The notes below the pieces were generated by a model. The model saw only the letters and a program-made list of their open reading frames with translations. It had not been told where the DNA came from and made no database searches. 64,000 nt of DNA, taken from contig BSYO01000020.1 of NCBI GenBank assembly GCA_033239525.1, positions 8,614,656 through 8,678,655 on the forward strand. Direction: 5' to 3'. Source of the stretch: Nepenthes gracilis. Lineage: Eukaryota; Streptophyta; Magnoliopsida; Caryophyllales; Nepenthaceae. The translations under genes and the position numbers were made by a program. Below are positions 1 to 11,315 of this stretch, piece by piece (within the stretch, counting starts at the first letter, position 1; each line of letters opens with the position of its first letter).

Positions 1-1580
1 TCATCCAAAGGGGCCAACATACAGGCTAGGACCTGGATATATTGATCACCCGGGACCAAGCAGGGGAAATGGGAAGATTCACAAGCACCACAATTATCAG
101 GGGCCTTGGGAGGGTGACCCAGAGCTTCTAGCCAGTCTTCATCAGAGATAGGCATGGGGAGAGCACAAATGCATGACCTATCAGGAAAATTGATACCACG
201 AAGCACAATATCAGCAAAAGAAATGATTGGCAGAGGGGCAGAGGTAGGTTGAATACTCGAACCCTGCACTGAGTCCATAATCAGGAGCTTTGGGATAGCA
301 TCGAGCATTGGAACTTGGGGCTCCAGGCTAGATTTTGCTAAAGCATGGGTTTGAAAGTCCATTTGCTCAGCGTGGGGATGGCCATGGGATTCCAGCATAA
401 CCCCAGAAGATGGGCACTCCATATTTAAAGCACCGTTACCAATAGCATTCATCACAGGCACTTCCAATTGGCGTCCTTCATCCACTATAAGGGGAGTAGC
501 AGAAGAGACAAAACAACCGGGGTCATATGCATCATTCAGGGGGGTATCAGAATGCATAGCAATGTCCCCTTGGACAATTACGTCAGGTACAAAATTGGAG
601 GGGCTAGGACGAGATTTACCAGGGTGATTTATGGCCTTCTTGAGCTGACATTTTGATTCAACATGACAAATCAACTGGCAGCAGGCACAGTGTGTTGGCT
701 TCCAGCTATACTCCACACTCACCATTGAAATGGATTCAGAGTCGGGACACGGTTGAATAGCGATGCAATTAGGAAAGGGACCGTCAATACTAACCTCGTT
801 GCAGAATCTTGGCGTAGAAACATTCTCCATTCGGGCTGTCCTGGGATTAAGTTGCAAAGGTGTCCCAATGGCACTTGCAACCCAGCTATGCCAGGCATGA
901 GTCCATAACTCAATCGGCAGGTTTGATAATTTGATCCAACTAGGGAACCGCTTGTGTTCCTCCTTTGTCAATGCCAAGCCAGGAGACCACCGTTTGAGGA
1001 AGATTACTTTTCCAAAAAAAAGCCACGGACCTGCCCGAAGGCATTTCTCCATCATCCCCATGGATGGGAAACGAAAGAAGAAAAAACCAGCTTCGTTATC
1101 AATGATGTGTTTGAGTCCGAAGCGGGCCCAGATTTCCTTGCCAACAGCCATAACAGCCATGAAATGGGGTGAGAGTCAAGAAAATGACCGACCAAGGTGA
1201 ATCCCCAGAGCAGATTACCTTGTTCGATAACTTCAGGCAGGGCAGATATTGCGCCGTTGGAGCTCCCAGAAGCCTGCTGTGAAAAGAAAGATAACTCGGA
1301 GCACAGACCATCGCCATCCTTCTTGACAACACCAGCCCAAGAATGGGGGGGAACAGAGCCACACTCAGAGCTGCTACAAGCAAGCTTTTGTTTCAAAAGC
1401 TTTAGAAAAGAAGCATCAGGGGCTGGATCCAGGGCAGCCTTGATTCTTTTCAATGGCAGACTTAGAGGAGGGGATCGAACTAGGGATTTGGAGACGAAGG
1501 CCGTCGGTGGGGAAGATGGAGGAAGAACGAGGGGGCGGTGTCCAGAGGAGGATCGGGGGGGCCCCCAGAAGGCCGGCCAT
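1..1580 (-). pseudogene. LINE ORF1 (DUF4283 plus CCHC knuckle), frameshifted
   Basis: ORF1 of plant L1-type LINEs encodes an RNA-binding protein of the retrotransposition particle. I place the start at the ATG complementary to 1578-1580, giving MAGLLGAP, which matches the MAGILGAH and MDGLLGAP starts of copies at 7167 and 32603. A DUF4283 domain spans roughly 1260-760 with the phrases GNLLWGFTLVGHFLD and WIKLSNLPIELW. A CCHC zinc knuckle of spacing C-x2-C-x4-H-x4-C follows at about 655-695. The SFADIVLRG and LPMPISDEDWLEALG motifs lie at about 110-225. The frame changes near 1200 and again downstream, so it is not functional. The C-terminus lies beyond the left edge. Confidence 0.8.
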
Positions 1581-1645
1581 GGCCAGCGATGGTCAGAGAA
1601 AACGAGCACTCGCAGTTCAAATTTCAATTTCGAAATTTGAAAGTT

Positions 1646-1669
1646 AGAGAGAAGGGAGAGTTTCTCTCT
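1646..1669 (-). other. 5' leader hairpin of LINE
   Basis: AGAGAGAA and TTCTCTCT form a perfect 8-bp inverted repeat around an 8-nt loop. It lies just upstream of ORF1. The same hairpin occurs at 32657-32680, 48055-48078 and 62983-63006, with a shorter version at 5653-5672 and 7090-7110. Confidence 0.65.
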
Positions 1670-1705
1670 CTAGCGGGAGACGGATTTTAAAATACCGCTC
1701 AGGAT

Positions 1706-2493
1706 TGAAATCCATATCAATCCTCTAGGAGGATAACATTTAACAGAATTGACAAAAAATGAAATCTGTGTTATGTTGAACATGATCAATTCAAACCCAC
1801 CACATTGAGCCTGGATAGCTATCCCTTATGTCGGCTGAAGCAACTTAGCATATCAGTTGGCAAGCATAACATTCAATCATAGCACAGACCAGCAGACTAT
1901 TCTTCACATCATAGTAATAGGAGCCTGCAGCCTTTCCATCACCTGCTCCCTCAACCCATAAACAAAGCAAGGCAACAAAGTCAGATAAACGGCCTGGAAC
2001 TCCAGCACCCTCTAGATCGCAGCTCCATCAACCATTCTTCACAACACAGCAAAATGGAGAATGCATCCAATCCAGCACCCGCTCCCTCGACAAAGAACAG
2101 AAGCACATCGGGAACATCTGCCCACCAGCTACAGCAAGCTACCGAAAAACATAGTCAGCAATTCCGGCGGCATAATCTTCACAATACAGCAAAATAGGTT
2201 CTGCACCCTTCCAACAACTGCAACCCCAATTCAGGTTATAGGGCTATATCAACAATCCCATTTATATGGCCATCAGACAAGGGCTTCGACCTGCTTCAAG
2301 ACAGCACCAGCCATCAGCATGGGCATGGAAACTGCCATACCTCACAATATCAATATGCAGCCAGCATCCATGACCCAACTGCAGCCAATCCAACATCGGC
2401 ATCCCACTGTTATCGACAGGATCAAGAAAGCAAGCAAGAATAATGGCCTACTGCATCAATATCAAGAATTCAGCATTTGCTGGAGCCCAGCAT
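1706..2493 (-). mobile_element. 3'UTR fragment of a minus-strand LINE (part 1)
   Basis: Non-coding LINE 3'UTR read on the minus strand. The stretch near 1720-1780 resembles the distal 3'UTR of ORF1-only copies at 28640 and 48540. The element continues at 4303-4600, where it matches 48735-49010. The terminal tail is missing because the LINE at 1-1705 interrupts it. The open frame at 2061-2528 lies in UTR and has no LINE protein similarity that I can see. Confidence 0.65.
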
Positions 2494-2499
2494 GTCTTA

Positions 2500-3301
2500 A
2501 GGCCTTGAACTTTGCAATTAAGTCATAGAACTTCGATTCTGTGAAGAATATGGAGGGGGATGCTCCTATGGCATTGTTTGGTGCTCAATGCAGGAAGATG
2601 CCTCAATCTAATGATGCGAACTACAGCACTAGGATGCCCTCAGAGGCTGCTGAGATGGACCCTGCGGATGTTGACCCCAAATCGGCTCCTTGCCCTTCAG
2701 TGATGCATTTGTGCATTCAGTTGAATGACCGGCCTCTTGAACTGGCTATTTGTTTCAAATTTCTAGATCCATGTTCTTCACCCAGACCCTCCTTTGCTGA
2801 GGTTCTATGTCATGGGCTGGATTCTGACTCTAAGGGATTCTCGGTTGCTGGTGATGCCATGTTGTCCAGTTGGCCGATCACTAATGAGGGCCGGGTGGCT
2901 ACTCTTGGACCGGTGGATGCTTCTATTATGTTGAATCCATCTTCTCCAGTTGATGCAGAGGCAGATTTTGACTCAGCCCCATCTTTTTTGCTTCCTGAGC
3001 CGAGGTTTGTTAGAAGTCCTATTGTTTCTCCTCCTAGCCCCCTAGATGTTCTGATTACTCTCTTAGAAGTTGATCCGGATAATACTCCCAACTCTATCTC
3101 ATGTATCACAATGAAGTATTCCTTGGATACAGCCCCCGAGGCTTGTTAGCAGCTTCTCCTATGGGCAAGCATCTGGATGTTCCCGAGGTAAAGTACAAAG
3201 CCATGGCAGCGGCTTCTTCTCAACATGATTCTTGGAAGCCTATAAAGCCTCATGGGCATCGAAAGTTCGCGTCCAAAGACGCTAAAGTTTCTCGCACTTA
3301 A
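2500..3301 (+). pseudogene. LINE ORF1, C-terminal part
   Basis: Only the C-terminal half of ORF1 remains because of 5' truncation. An open stretch ends at 3149 after the conserved phrases SFAEVLCHGLDSDSKGF and TPNSISCITMKYSLD. A frameshift near 3145 then moves the frame to one that ends at 3301 with WKPIKPHGHRKFASKDAK. The basic end is typical of this class. The N-terminal DUF4283 domain is absent. The protein's role is inferred from other LINE ORF1 proteins. Confidence 0.8.
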
Positions 3302-4190
3302 ATGTTGCTGGGTGGTCCTGAGGTCTTGGGGTAAGGCTGATTGAGGTTTCTCTCGGCCGACTCGGATCCTCTGTTGATCACTACTGGGCCTAGCAGTGTT
3401 ACTTCGCTGGCCTGCTACAGGCAGTTGTGAATTTTTCTTCCTGAAATTCTGGAAGCTTTGCTAGGGATGGACTGATCATGCTCGGTTGAAGGCAGATTTT
3501 GTGGTAGTTACAATTTCGTTTTGAGCTCCTGAACAGCTGCTTCTCTGCCTCCTTACAGTTTTTATCTGAGCTGTAGTACCATTAATGCCAAGTGGTGTGT
3601 GATGCTCTGTCCAGATGGTGTAGATGAAGACTGCCCTCTAACCGAATCTGAACTATGGGTGTTCTCAGTGGTGCATGCTCCTTCGGTGGGCTGCCTGGTT
3701 TGCTTTTACAACCTGCTCTCCTACTGGATGGCAGGTGGTTTTGAGGTCTGGGTTGGCTTCATAGGCTAGTTACCGTGCGCTGTTGGTAGTCCCCTGCTGT
3801 GGATGCTGGTGATGAAAATAATCTGTCTATTTGATCATTTGCTGAAGCTGTGTTTCATTGTAATGGAACGTTGCTGCTGTCCTATACTGCTACTGGGCGA
3901 AGGGGATTTTGCAATAGCCTAATGCCCTGGATGAGATGCCAGTGTGTGCTGTTGACCCTGTGATGTCTCCAGCTGATCATACACTTCTTCCTGGATGTGG
4001 TGCGTGGCCTGGTTGTTGATAGGGTAGAGCGCCTATTCATCCTGTTAAGAAGCTTTGTTGTTCTGCATAGGACAGACCTCATATTTGGTCGATTTTGTGG
4101 AACGTTGTTCCCCTAGTGGATTTTTTTGTGTTATCCTTTTGGTGTCATTTGATGTACCAAGTTGCTCGGGGAATGCCCTAGCGTTTTATG

Positions 4191-4224
4191 CTTTAACTCC
4201 TTGTCAAAATACTTGGAGATAAAG
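4191..4224 (+). other. LINE 3' terminal hairpin, type A
   Basis: CTTTA pairs with TAAAG and CTCC with GGAG around an A/A mismatch. The inner AAG has changed to TTG, weakening the top of the stem relative to other copies. It lies about 50 nt before the terminal CTTACC-poly(A). Confidence 0.7.
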
Positions 4225-4302
4225 TATAGATTGTGTAAATTATTTTTTTCCCTTTAATCCAAATTTACTTGCTTACCAAAAAAAAAAGCTAGAGCCCAGC
4301 AT

Positions 4303-4600
4303 AACAACAAGGCATTGGGCACTTGCAACAGCTGCCATTCACCCAGCTGCAACTACCGACAGCAGCATCAGGGGCAACTAAATAGGCAGAGCCTCCAGCT
4401 TCAGTATCAACTGCACACTAGCATCATCAAGGTTCAGATGATTCAGCAAATTAACTCAGCAGGCCAGAACCAATATAAACAGCAGGGCAGCTGCCAGGGC
4501 ATTTCTGTAGCAGGGAAAGGAACCGATAGGTATCAGCTAATAGAGCAGAGCTTTGCCAACTTCAGGTATCAGCTGCCACCCAAACCGAAACTCAGCTGAA
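4303..4600 (-). mobile_element. 3'UTR fragment of a minus-strand LINE (part 2)
   Basis: Continuation of the fragment at 1706-2493 after the plus-strand insertion. It aligns by eye with 48735-49010, part of another LINE's 3'UTR. Its right edge at about 4600 abuts ORF2 sequence on the plus strand, so this minus-strand element appears to have inserted into that ORF2. Confidence 0.65.
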
Positions 4601-4602
4601 CC

Positions 4603-5096
4603 AGCTTAGTTTGGGGCCCTTCTCATATACCTACCCACGCTTTAACTTTATGGCTGGCTATCAAAGGCAGACTCAATACCACTGACCACATTCACGGTGT
4701 TCCAAATCTTTCTAATAAATGTATTCTTTGCAACTCGAACGATGAACATCATGAGCATCTTTTCTTCTCCTGTCCCTTCTCCAGATCCCTATGGACCAGA
4801 ATGCAAAGAAAAGCTGGTCTTCACTGGCCTTACCCCGAATGGTACCATAACATTGTTTGGTCTGCTCATCAATGGAAAGGGAAGAATTTTATGGCCCTAT
4901 CTAAACGTCTTTCTCTTGCGGCCACAGTCTATTTTATTTGGAAAGAACGTAATAATCAGATCTTCCAAAAATCCTACCCTCTGGATATATCCCTGATTTT
5001 TTTCTCGATAACCAATGTCGTTCAGGACAAATTGAAGGCTTCCTTCACTGTTGACAGGTGTGCTTCCCGATCGCCCCGTTTCAGGTGGAATTTATA
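4603..5096 (+). pseudogene. LINE ORF2 C-terminus with zf-RVT domain
   Basis: An uninterrupted C-terminal fragment of a LINE reverse transcriptase protein. It opens with LVWGPSHIPTHALTLWLA and contains the zf-RVT signature CILCNSNDEHHEHLFFSC followed by FSRSLW. It ends with PRFRWNL before a stop that runs into an A-rich stretch. The same ends occur at 27189 (RIRSNL) and 17007 (RIHWNS). The endonuclease and polymerase domains are absent, being left of the minus-strand insertion and outside the window. This is the end of the plus-strand autonomous LINE whose tail is at 15277. Confidence 0.85.
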
Positions 5097-5590
5097 AAAA
5101 AAAAAGAGATGAAAATGTAGAAGAAGAAGATGAGTGAAGGTAGATTTTTATATCCAAAAAAAAAAAACTTTAGTCTTTGGGCTTCTTTCTGTATCTTTGC
5201 CCTTGATTTTGCCCTTTTCCCTTATTGATTTCCTCTACTGGAGCTTATACCGCCTAGGTCGGAGCCTTTTAGTCTTTGATCTGGTCCTCTGTGGCTGCTT
5301 CGTTGTAGCCTTGTCCTCGCTCCTCTTCACTTGGAGATTTTTTCTTTGATGTTTCTTTCATCTACTCTCATCTCAAAAAATATATATATATATTTGTATT
5401 TAGATATATTTATTAAAAAAAAGTATGGATATTCTTTTCAGGTACCATGTTTTGCTAACGACATCGCGTTCCCAGTCAAGTATGTGGCCAGATTGTGAGA
5501 TTTGTTGTGTCTTTGGGTGCTGGTGCTAATTCACTGCTTGTCTGAAATTATGCTGGACTTTGATGCCATGCTGTGCTTAACTGGCTGCAT
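5097..5590 (+). mobile_element. Composite 3'UTR of autonomous LINE, proximal part
   Basis: After the ORF2 stop come an A-rich patch, a pyrimidine-rich block ending CTCATCTCAAAAAA (5310-5385), a TA microsatellite, and the start of a second UTR module that resumes at 10787 and 14279 and ends in the type B tail at 15277. The internal A-run followed by a further UTR module is also seen in the LINEs at 16691-16800 and 27480-27570. Confidence 0.7.
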
Positions 5591-6680
5591 CACGTGTCAC
5601 AGCCAGACGCCCCCATCGAAGCCAATCCGAACCAGCAAATCTGGCAACATTTGAGAAGCTCCTCCTTCTCTCTTAATTTTCAATTTCAAATTTGAAATTT
5701 GCATTGCGTTTTCTCGGTCGTCGCCCGCCATGGCCGAAATCCTAGGAGCCCACCTCGATCCTCCCCAAGACTTCGTCTCCCGCGGTTTTCCCTCTGCTCA
5801 CTCATCATCGAATTCCGTCCCTAAATCCCCTGGGCTCTCCTCTCTCCAGTTTCCCCGATTGGAGATGAACGCGGGCCGTCCGCCACCTGATGCCCCGTTC
5901 TTGGAACATTCGAAATCAAAGGAGCTTCGCAAATCTTCTCAGGATGCTGCCGCCCCCCCCAGACTGCTATTGGTGTGCAGATTCCCCCCCCCCCCGCTTG
6001 TTGTAATCAACCAAGGAAACCTTTTTTGGGGCTTCACCTTGGTCGGCCACTTCCTCGACTCCCCTCCACACTTCCTGGCTGTAAAAGCCATATCCAGGAG
6101 GATTTGGGCCCGATTTGGTCTCAAACATGTCATCGAAAATGAAGCCGGGTTCTTCTTTTTCCGTTTCTCATCTCTGGAGCTGATAGAGAAATGCATTCGA
6201 GCTGGTCCTTGGACGTTCTCTGGGGAAGCTTTTTTTCTCAAACATTGGGCTCCGGGAATGCCCCTAACCAAGGATGAACATAAGCGGTTTCCCATCTTGA
6301 TCAAGCTATCCAATTTTCCAATTGAGCTGGACCAATGCGCCTGGTAAAGCTGGATCGCAAGTGCCATTGGGATTCCCTTGCAACTCGACTCTAGAACAGC
6401 TTGAATGGAAAACATCTCTTACGCAAAGATTTGTGTTGAAGTTGGTGTGGATGGCCCCTTTCCCAACTGCATTGCCATTAAATCATATCCTGAACCTGAT
6501 TCCACTTCTATGGTGAACGTGGAGTATAATTGGAAACCCACTAGATGTGGGCGATGCCATTTGATAGGGCATGTTAATGCCAAATGCCGTTCCAAAAATG
6601 CCAGCTGTCCCTGTCCTCCCATTTTTGCCCCTGTAAAAATCAACTCAAAGGACCAGTCTAAGCCTTCCATTTCTTCACCG
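5307..6680 (+). repeat. Tandem duplication, unit 1
   Basis: Unit 1 of a head-to-tail duplication whose second unit runs from 6681 to about 8160. Each unit holds the end of the autonomous LINE's first UTR block, the TA microsatellite, part of the next UTR module, the target sequence AACTGGCTGCAT and the 5' half of an ORF1-only LINE. Matching landmarks are offset by about 1437 bp early (5730 against 7167) and 1480 bp later, because unit 1 lacks about 43 bp. The join at 6680/6681 falls inside ORF1. Confidence 0.8.
5730..6680 (+). pseudogene. LINE ORF1 N-terminal half (duplicate copy 1)
   Basis: Begins at ATG 5730 with MAEILGAHLDPPQDFVSRG. It contains DUF4283 (NLFWGFTLVGHFLDSPPHFL through FPIELDQCAW, about 6010-6345), then a frameshift and a stop. 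The CCHC zinc knuckle CGRCHLIGHVNAKC lies at about 6545-6590. About 43 bp present in copy 2 are missing near 5965. The copy ends abruptly where the duplicated unit restarts, so it has no C-terminal extension. Confidence 0.8.
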
Positions 6681-6799
6681 TAGCCTTGTCCTCGCTCTTC
6701 TTCACTTGGAGATTTTTTCTTTGATGTTTCTTTCATCTACTCTCATCTCAACACTTGGAGATTTTTTCTTTGATGTTTCTTTCATCTACTCTCATCTCA

Positions 6800-6830
<31 letters not shown>

Positions 6831-8160
6831 TTCTATTTAGATATATTTATTTAAAAAAAGTATAGATATTCTTTTCAGGTGCCATGTTTTGCTAATGTCA
6901 TCACGTTCCCAGTGGAGTATGTGGCCAGATTGTGAGATTTGCTGTGTCTCTGGGTGCTGGTGCTAATTCACTGCTTGTCTAAAATTATGCAGGACTTTGG
7001 TGCCATGCTGTGCTTAACTGGCTGCATCATGTGTCATAGCTAGACGCCCCCGTTGAAGTCAATCCAAACCAGCAAATCTGGCAGCATTTGAGAAGCTCCT
7101 CCTTCTCTCTTGATTTTCAATTTCAAATTTGAAATCTACGTTGCGTTTTCTCAGTCATCGCCGGCCATGGCCGGAATCCTCGGAGCCCACCTCGATCCTC
7201 CCCAGGACTCCGTCTCCCGTGGTTCTCCCTCTGCTCACTCATCGTCGAATTCCGTCCCTAAATCCCCTGATTGGAGATGAACGCGGCCCGTCCGGCACCT
7301 GATGCCCCGTTCTTGGAACATTCGAAATCAAAGGAGCTTCGCAAATCTTCTGAGGACGCTGCCGCCCCCCTTTCTTGGTACGATGTCATCCGGAAGGATT
7401 ACGAAGGCCTAGCTCCAGAGTTGTCTTACTACCCACCTCAAACTGCTATTGGTGTTGAGGATTCCCTTTCCCCCCCGCCTTATGTAATCAACCAAGGAAA
7501 CCTTTTTTGGGGCTTCACCTTGGTCGGCCACTTCCTCGACTCCCCTCCACACTTCCTGGCTATAAAAGCCATAGCCAGGAGGATTTGGGCCCGATTTGGT
7601 CTCAAACATGTCATCGAAAATGAAGCCGGGTTCTTCTTTTTCTGTTTCTCATCTCTGGAGTTGATGGAGAAATGCATTCGAGCTGGTCCTTGGACGTTGT
7701 TTGGGAAAGCAATTTTTCTCAAACGTTGGGCTTTGGGAATGCCCCTGACCAAGGATGAACATAAGCAGTTTCCCATCTGGATCAAGCTATCCAATCTGCC
7801 GATTGAGCTCTGGACCAATGCCTGGTTAAGCTGGATCGCAAGTGCCATTGGGATTCCCTTGCAACTCGACTCTAGAACAGCTCGAATGGAAAACGTCTCT
7901 TAAGCAAAGATTTGTGTTGAAGTTGGTATGGATGGCCCCTTTCCCAACTGCATTGCCAATAAATCATATCCTAAATCTGATTCCACTTCTATGGTGAACA
8001 TGCAGTATAATTGGAAGCCCACTAGATGTGGGCGATGCCATTTGATAGGGCATGTTGATGCCAAATGCCATTCCAAAAATGCCAGCTGTCCCTGTCCTCC
8101 AATTTCTGCCCCTATAGAAATCGACTCAAAGGACCAGTCTAAGCCTCCCACTCCTGGAGG
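6681..8160 (+). repeat. Tandem duplication, unit 2
   Basis: Second unit of the head-to-tail duplication. A 48-bp stretch at 6703-6750 is itself repeated at 6752-6799. The TA microsatellite is longer here than in unit 1. The end of the unit is defined only by where unit 1 stops matching, near the phrase for KDQSKP. Confidence 0.75.
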
Positions 8161-9171
8161 CATGCTGAATCCAGATAATGGTTCCAGCGTGGACGAAGGT
8201 CCCCTGAATCCTCCTGGGTCCTTACAACACTCAAATTCTGGTCACTCCCTGGATGTTGCCTCCTCTGTAAACCAGTGGGATGAATCTGCTTTGATTGACG
8301 ATGTTAAATGTGGTTTATATAAGGCTCAGCCATCTGGGGTTATGATGGGTCCTTGTGATGAGTCGCTGATTGATAAAGGCCAATTGTTGCTGAGCCTGGA
8401 AGGCCACCCCTGCCTCCTCTGCCTGAGGCTCTGAGGTCTAATTCTCCTTAAGGTTCTTTAGATATCACCATGGATACTCTGAATTCGATCATTGAGCGCA
8501 GTTCCTGTCCTCAGGCTTCCTCTGGCCCTACTCCCATCCTCTCTTATTCAGCAATTGTGCTTCAGAATCTCAATCCATCTGATTTTCCAAACGACAATGT
8601 CCTCCCGATGCCAATCTCAAATGAGGATCGATTAGAAGCTATTGGGAATCATTCCAAGGCTCATGAAATCTTCTTTTCTAGTGGTTTTGCCCATTGCCCG
8701 TCTCCTGATGTTCAGAGTCATCTGGCCACTGGCTGTTCGATGTCCCTATCGGATGCTACCAGTCTTATGGATCAAAAGATTTCGTGTGACATACCTTTTC
8801 CTGATGGTGCTAAGGGGGCTCTGTGCGATGACCAGTCGCAATTGCTTGCTGCCTCTGTGTCATCTGGCCCTCCTGATGCGCACCTCCTAGGTATGGACCC
8901 TGAAACTGATATAGATAGTGAGACAACTCCTTGTTCTATATCTCGTCTGACAATAAAGTATGGTTTGCATTAAAAAAAAGCATGAGGAGGCAGTCCCTGC
9001 AAGCCCCAGTGATTCCTCTATTGAAGTTTGTGTGGGCCGAGCCATTGACTTCTCCAAAGAAAAATTTTTAAGTGTAAATGAGGTGATGGCTATGGAGTGT
9101 GAATCTTGGAAGCCATCAAAATCTCAAAAAAAGAAAAAATCCAAAAAACCAAAGGCATCCCCTGGATCCTA
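7167..9171 (+). pseudogene. LINE ORF1 with CCHC knuckle and C-terminal extension, copy 2
   Basis: Starts with MAGILGAHLDPPQDSVSRG. A small deletion near 7270 shifts the frame, and a second open stretch (7271-7903) carries DUF4283: GNLFWGFTLVGHFLD, FFFFCFSSLELMEKC, WIKLSNLPIELW. After a stop at 7901 a third stretch has the knuckle CGRCHLIGHVDAKC. The C-terminal extension (8470-9171) contains SYSAIVLQNLNPSD, LPMPISNEDRLEAIG and TPCSISRLTIKYGL. It ends with ESWKPSKSQKKKKSKKPKA, which may bind nucleic acid or act as a nuclear localisation signal. Three or more lesions make it a pseudogene. Confidence 0.82.
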
Positions 9172-10774
9172 GGTTTTGTTGCTGATGAGGTTTTGCTTGA
9201 ATTGTATACAGGCTGATAATAATTTTTGAGTTGCTAGTAGGGCAACTACCGTAATTTTTGGTGGCTTTGGCCTATCTTGGCTTGGTGGTTGTTGTCCTAA
9301 TGGGTGTTAGGATGATTGAGCTGGTGCCCCTGCCACTGTTCAATGCTGATAGTTTTATTGACATGCTTGGTGCCCGGGTCCCCTTGGTATTGTCTACACC
9401 AGGATGCTACTAGACTTGTTTGATGGTGTGGTGATGTTTGCTGTAGAATTTGCTGCTGAGTCTGTGTTGCTTCATTTAAATTCTAACTTATCTACTTGAT
9501 GTTGGTTTTTTCTGGATCTGGTTGATGCTGAATGGGATGGAGATGTATGCTGTTGACTATGAGGTGTAAGAGTTGTTGCTCCTGCTGGTGCAATGATTGG
9601 GGAGTTCATTCAATGGCTTTCTTAGCTAGGCTGCAGCATGTTGGGCTGATAGATTCTGCTGGAATTGCTCCTTTGTGCTCTGCCAATGGATGCTGATGCT
9701 GGAATGCCGAATTTGACTCTTTGGTCCTGGCTGAAGCTGGTGTGCCGCTAGTATTGAAGCTGATGGATCTGGGTGTTCATAACACCAGAAGTATTATGCT
9801 GCTACATTTTCTTTTACCAAAATACTAGTATTCTAGATTGGAGTCCAATAGGCTCTATATTTTGATGATGCAAATTGGTGCAACTGGTTTGCTGTTTATG
9901 GCTCTTGAGGCTAGTCTGCTGGAATCAGACGATCCCACTGTGATGATGGGATGTGATCCTGATGGTCCATGTTGTTATGCCCCTGTTCTGTGTTAAAAGA
10001 ACATCTGCTGTTTGCAGGCTCTCTGTTTGTGTCTGTTCTCCTCCTGAGGATCTGTGCTGTGCTGGAAGTTGGCTGGCGGTGGTATTGGCACTATCCTACT
10101 GAGTTGGTGCTGATGTGTTTTGTTTCTTAGGGTCATGCTAGATGATGTTGCATGCCGAATGACGGTACAGGAGCTGGCTGCGGTATCTGTCTCTTGCATT
10201 TTGTGAGTTGCTACTGCCGAATGCTGAAGATATATTTAATGACTTGCTAGCTCTGAAGTTTAATGGTGAACATGTATGGTGCTGTTGTTCTCTGCGCTGA
10301 AGGCGGGTCATGGTCCTGTCCTGAGGTAGGTTGCTGGACATGCGCCCTGTGAATGCCGGAGTGCAATTGAACTTGGTGTGGAGCTGGGTGGTTTGTATTG
10401 TTGATGCTGCAAATCTATGTGGGAGCGCCTATTCTGATTCTGCACTGATGTTTCATTTCCTTCTTGGCCGATGCTGACCTGTCTGGAATGAGCAGCTGCT
10501 GCTACTGCATAATTTCATAGCCTGTTGATGAAGCATTTGAAGCTGTCAGGCAATGACACAGTGCTTACTATTCAACATAAGATAACTTTTGTTTCCTCCT
10601 AGAGGTCCCCGTTTTGTGTTAAATTTTGGTGTCATCTGATGTACCAAGCTACTCGGGGTATGCCTTAGCATTCTATGCCTTAACCCCAAGTCAAAATACT
10701 TCGTGATAAAGCATAGATTGTGCAAATTTTTTCTCCCTTAAATCCAAATTTACTTGCTTACCAAAAAAAAAAAA
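9172..10774 (+). other. 3'UTR of the ORF1-only LINE
   Basis: T/G-rich non-coding sequence, rich in TGCTG words, between the ORF1 stop and the poly(A). I see no RT, endonuclease or zinc-finger coding on either strand. The tail carries CTCGGGGTATGCC, the hairpin at 10673-10716 and TTGCTTACC-poly(A). Confidence 0.7.
10673..10716 (+). other. LINE 3' terminal hairpin, type A
   Basis: The outer stem CTATGC/GCATAG is perfect. The inner stem CCCCAAGT/ACTTCGTG is partly decayed. It has the same position relative to the poly(A) as in the other tails. Confidence 0.65.
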
Positions 10775-10786
10775 AAACTGGCTGCA

Positions 10787-11208
10787 TGACAGTCGCTTGG
10801 CCAGATTCTGCTACATCACTGCCAATGCCTTCTGATTTTGGCACTGATGTTTTTTGGATTCTATTGTCTTGTGCTTCCTTGTTTTGACAGATTTATAGAT
10901 GGGCCCCTCCTTTACAATGCTTGTTTGCCAAAGTGGTGCATATGTCTTGAGCTACTGCTGGTCTGGATGTGGATTCTATTTGCTAATTTGGTTGTTGTAT
11001 AGAAAGAAATGTTTGTTGCTCTGGGTTGCTGGCAGTGCTTGATGATTGATGATGTTGGCACCCCTTTTTGTGCTGTATGGAGATATTGTAGAACATGATG
11101 GACTGTAATCAGTGGAACATGTGCTAATGATACTGTATAGTACCAATTGATTGGTCACATGATGTTAGCTGGTGGTTGTATTAGGGTGATGCATGATGTA
11201 AACTGGAT
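10787..11208 (+). mobile_element. 3'UTR module of the left autonomous LINE (middle part)
   Basis: Non-coding sequence continuing the plus-strand UTR module that begins near 5430 and resumes at 14279. It is interrupted on the left by the ORF1-only LINE and on the right by the minus-strand insertion at 11225. No coding capacity is visible. Confidence 0.6.
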
Positions 11209-11280
11209 CTCGTCCAGTAAAGGTTTTTTTTTTGGTGAGTTAGTAAATGACATTAAATTAAAATAAAGTACAAAACAAAT

Positions 11281-11315
11281 GTTCTAACTCCAAGTGTTTT
11301 ATCGACTTAGAGGTA
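11281..11315 (-). other. LINE 3' terminal hairpin, type B
   Basis: Read on the minus strand, CTCTAAGT pairs with ACTTGGAG, using one U-G wobble where other copies have C-G or U-A. This is an intermediate state in the covariation series. The outer arm is partly decayed. Confidence 0.7.

Larger units (their letters stand above)
1..1705 (-). mobile_element. LINE with ORF1, 5' end present, 3' part outside window
   Basis: A minus-strand LINE whose 5' end lies near 1690-1705 and whose body runs off the left edge. The 5' leader carries the hairpin seen in other copies here (1646-1669). It interrupts the 3'UTR of another minus-strand LINE that resumes at about 1706. The right boundary is approximate because the tail and the left target-site duplication lie outside the window. 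Whether an ORF2 follows cannot be seen. Confidence 0.75.
2494..4287 (+). mobile_element. 5'-truncated ORF1-only LINE, type A tail
   Basis: A plus-strand LINE insertion flanked by near-identical 15-bp target-site duplications at 2479-2493 and 4288-4302 (GCTGGAGCCCAGCAT and GCTAGAGCCCAGCAT). It holds the C-terminal part of ORF1, then about 1 kb of 3'UTR, the CTCGGGGAATGCCC element, the terminal hairpin and a poly(A). There is no reverse transcriptase sequence between ORF1 and the tail. It sits in opposite orientation inside the minus-strand UTR fragment. Confidence 0.88.
7028..10774 (+). mobile_element. ORF1-only LINE with 5' end, type A tail
   Basis: Flanked by the 12-bp duplication AACTGGCTGCAT at 7016-7027 and 10775-10786, with a third copy at 5579-5590 from the tandem duplication. 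Order: 5' leader with short hairpin (7090-7110), ORF1 (7167-9171), about 1.6 kb of 3'UTR, hairpin tail and poly(A). No endonuclease or reverse transcriptase sequence lies between the ORF1 stop and the tail. I treat it as a non-autonomous half-LINE that needed another element's ORF2. Confidence 0.85.

Noticed and set aside
2061..2528. 155-codon open frame on the plus strand
   Set aside because: It lies antisense within a LINE 3'UTR, shows no LINE or other protein motif and is cut by the insertion junction at 2494.
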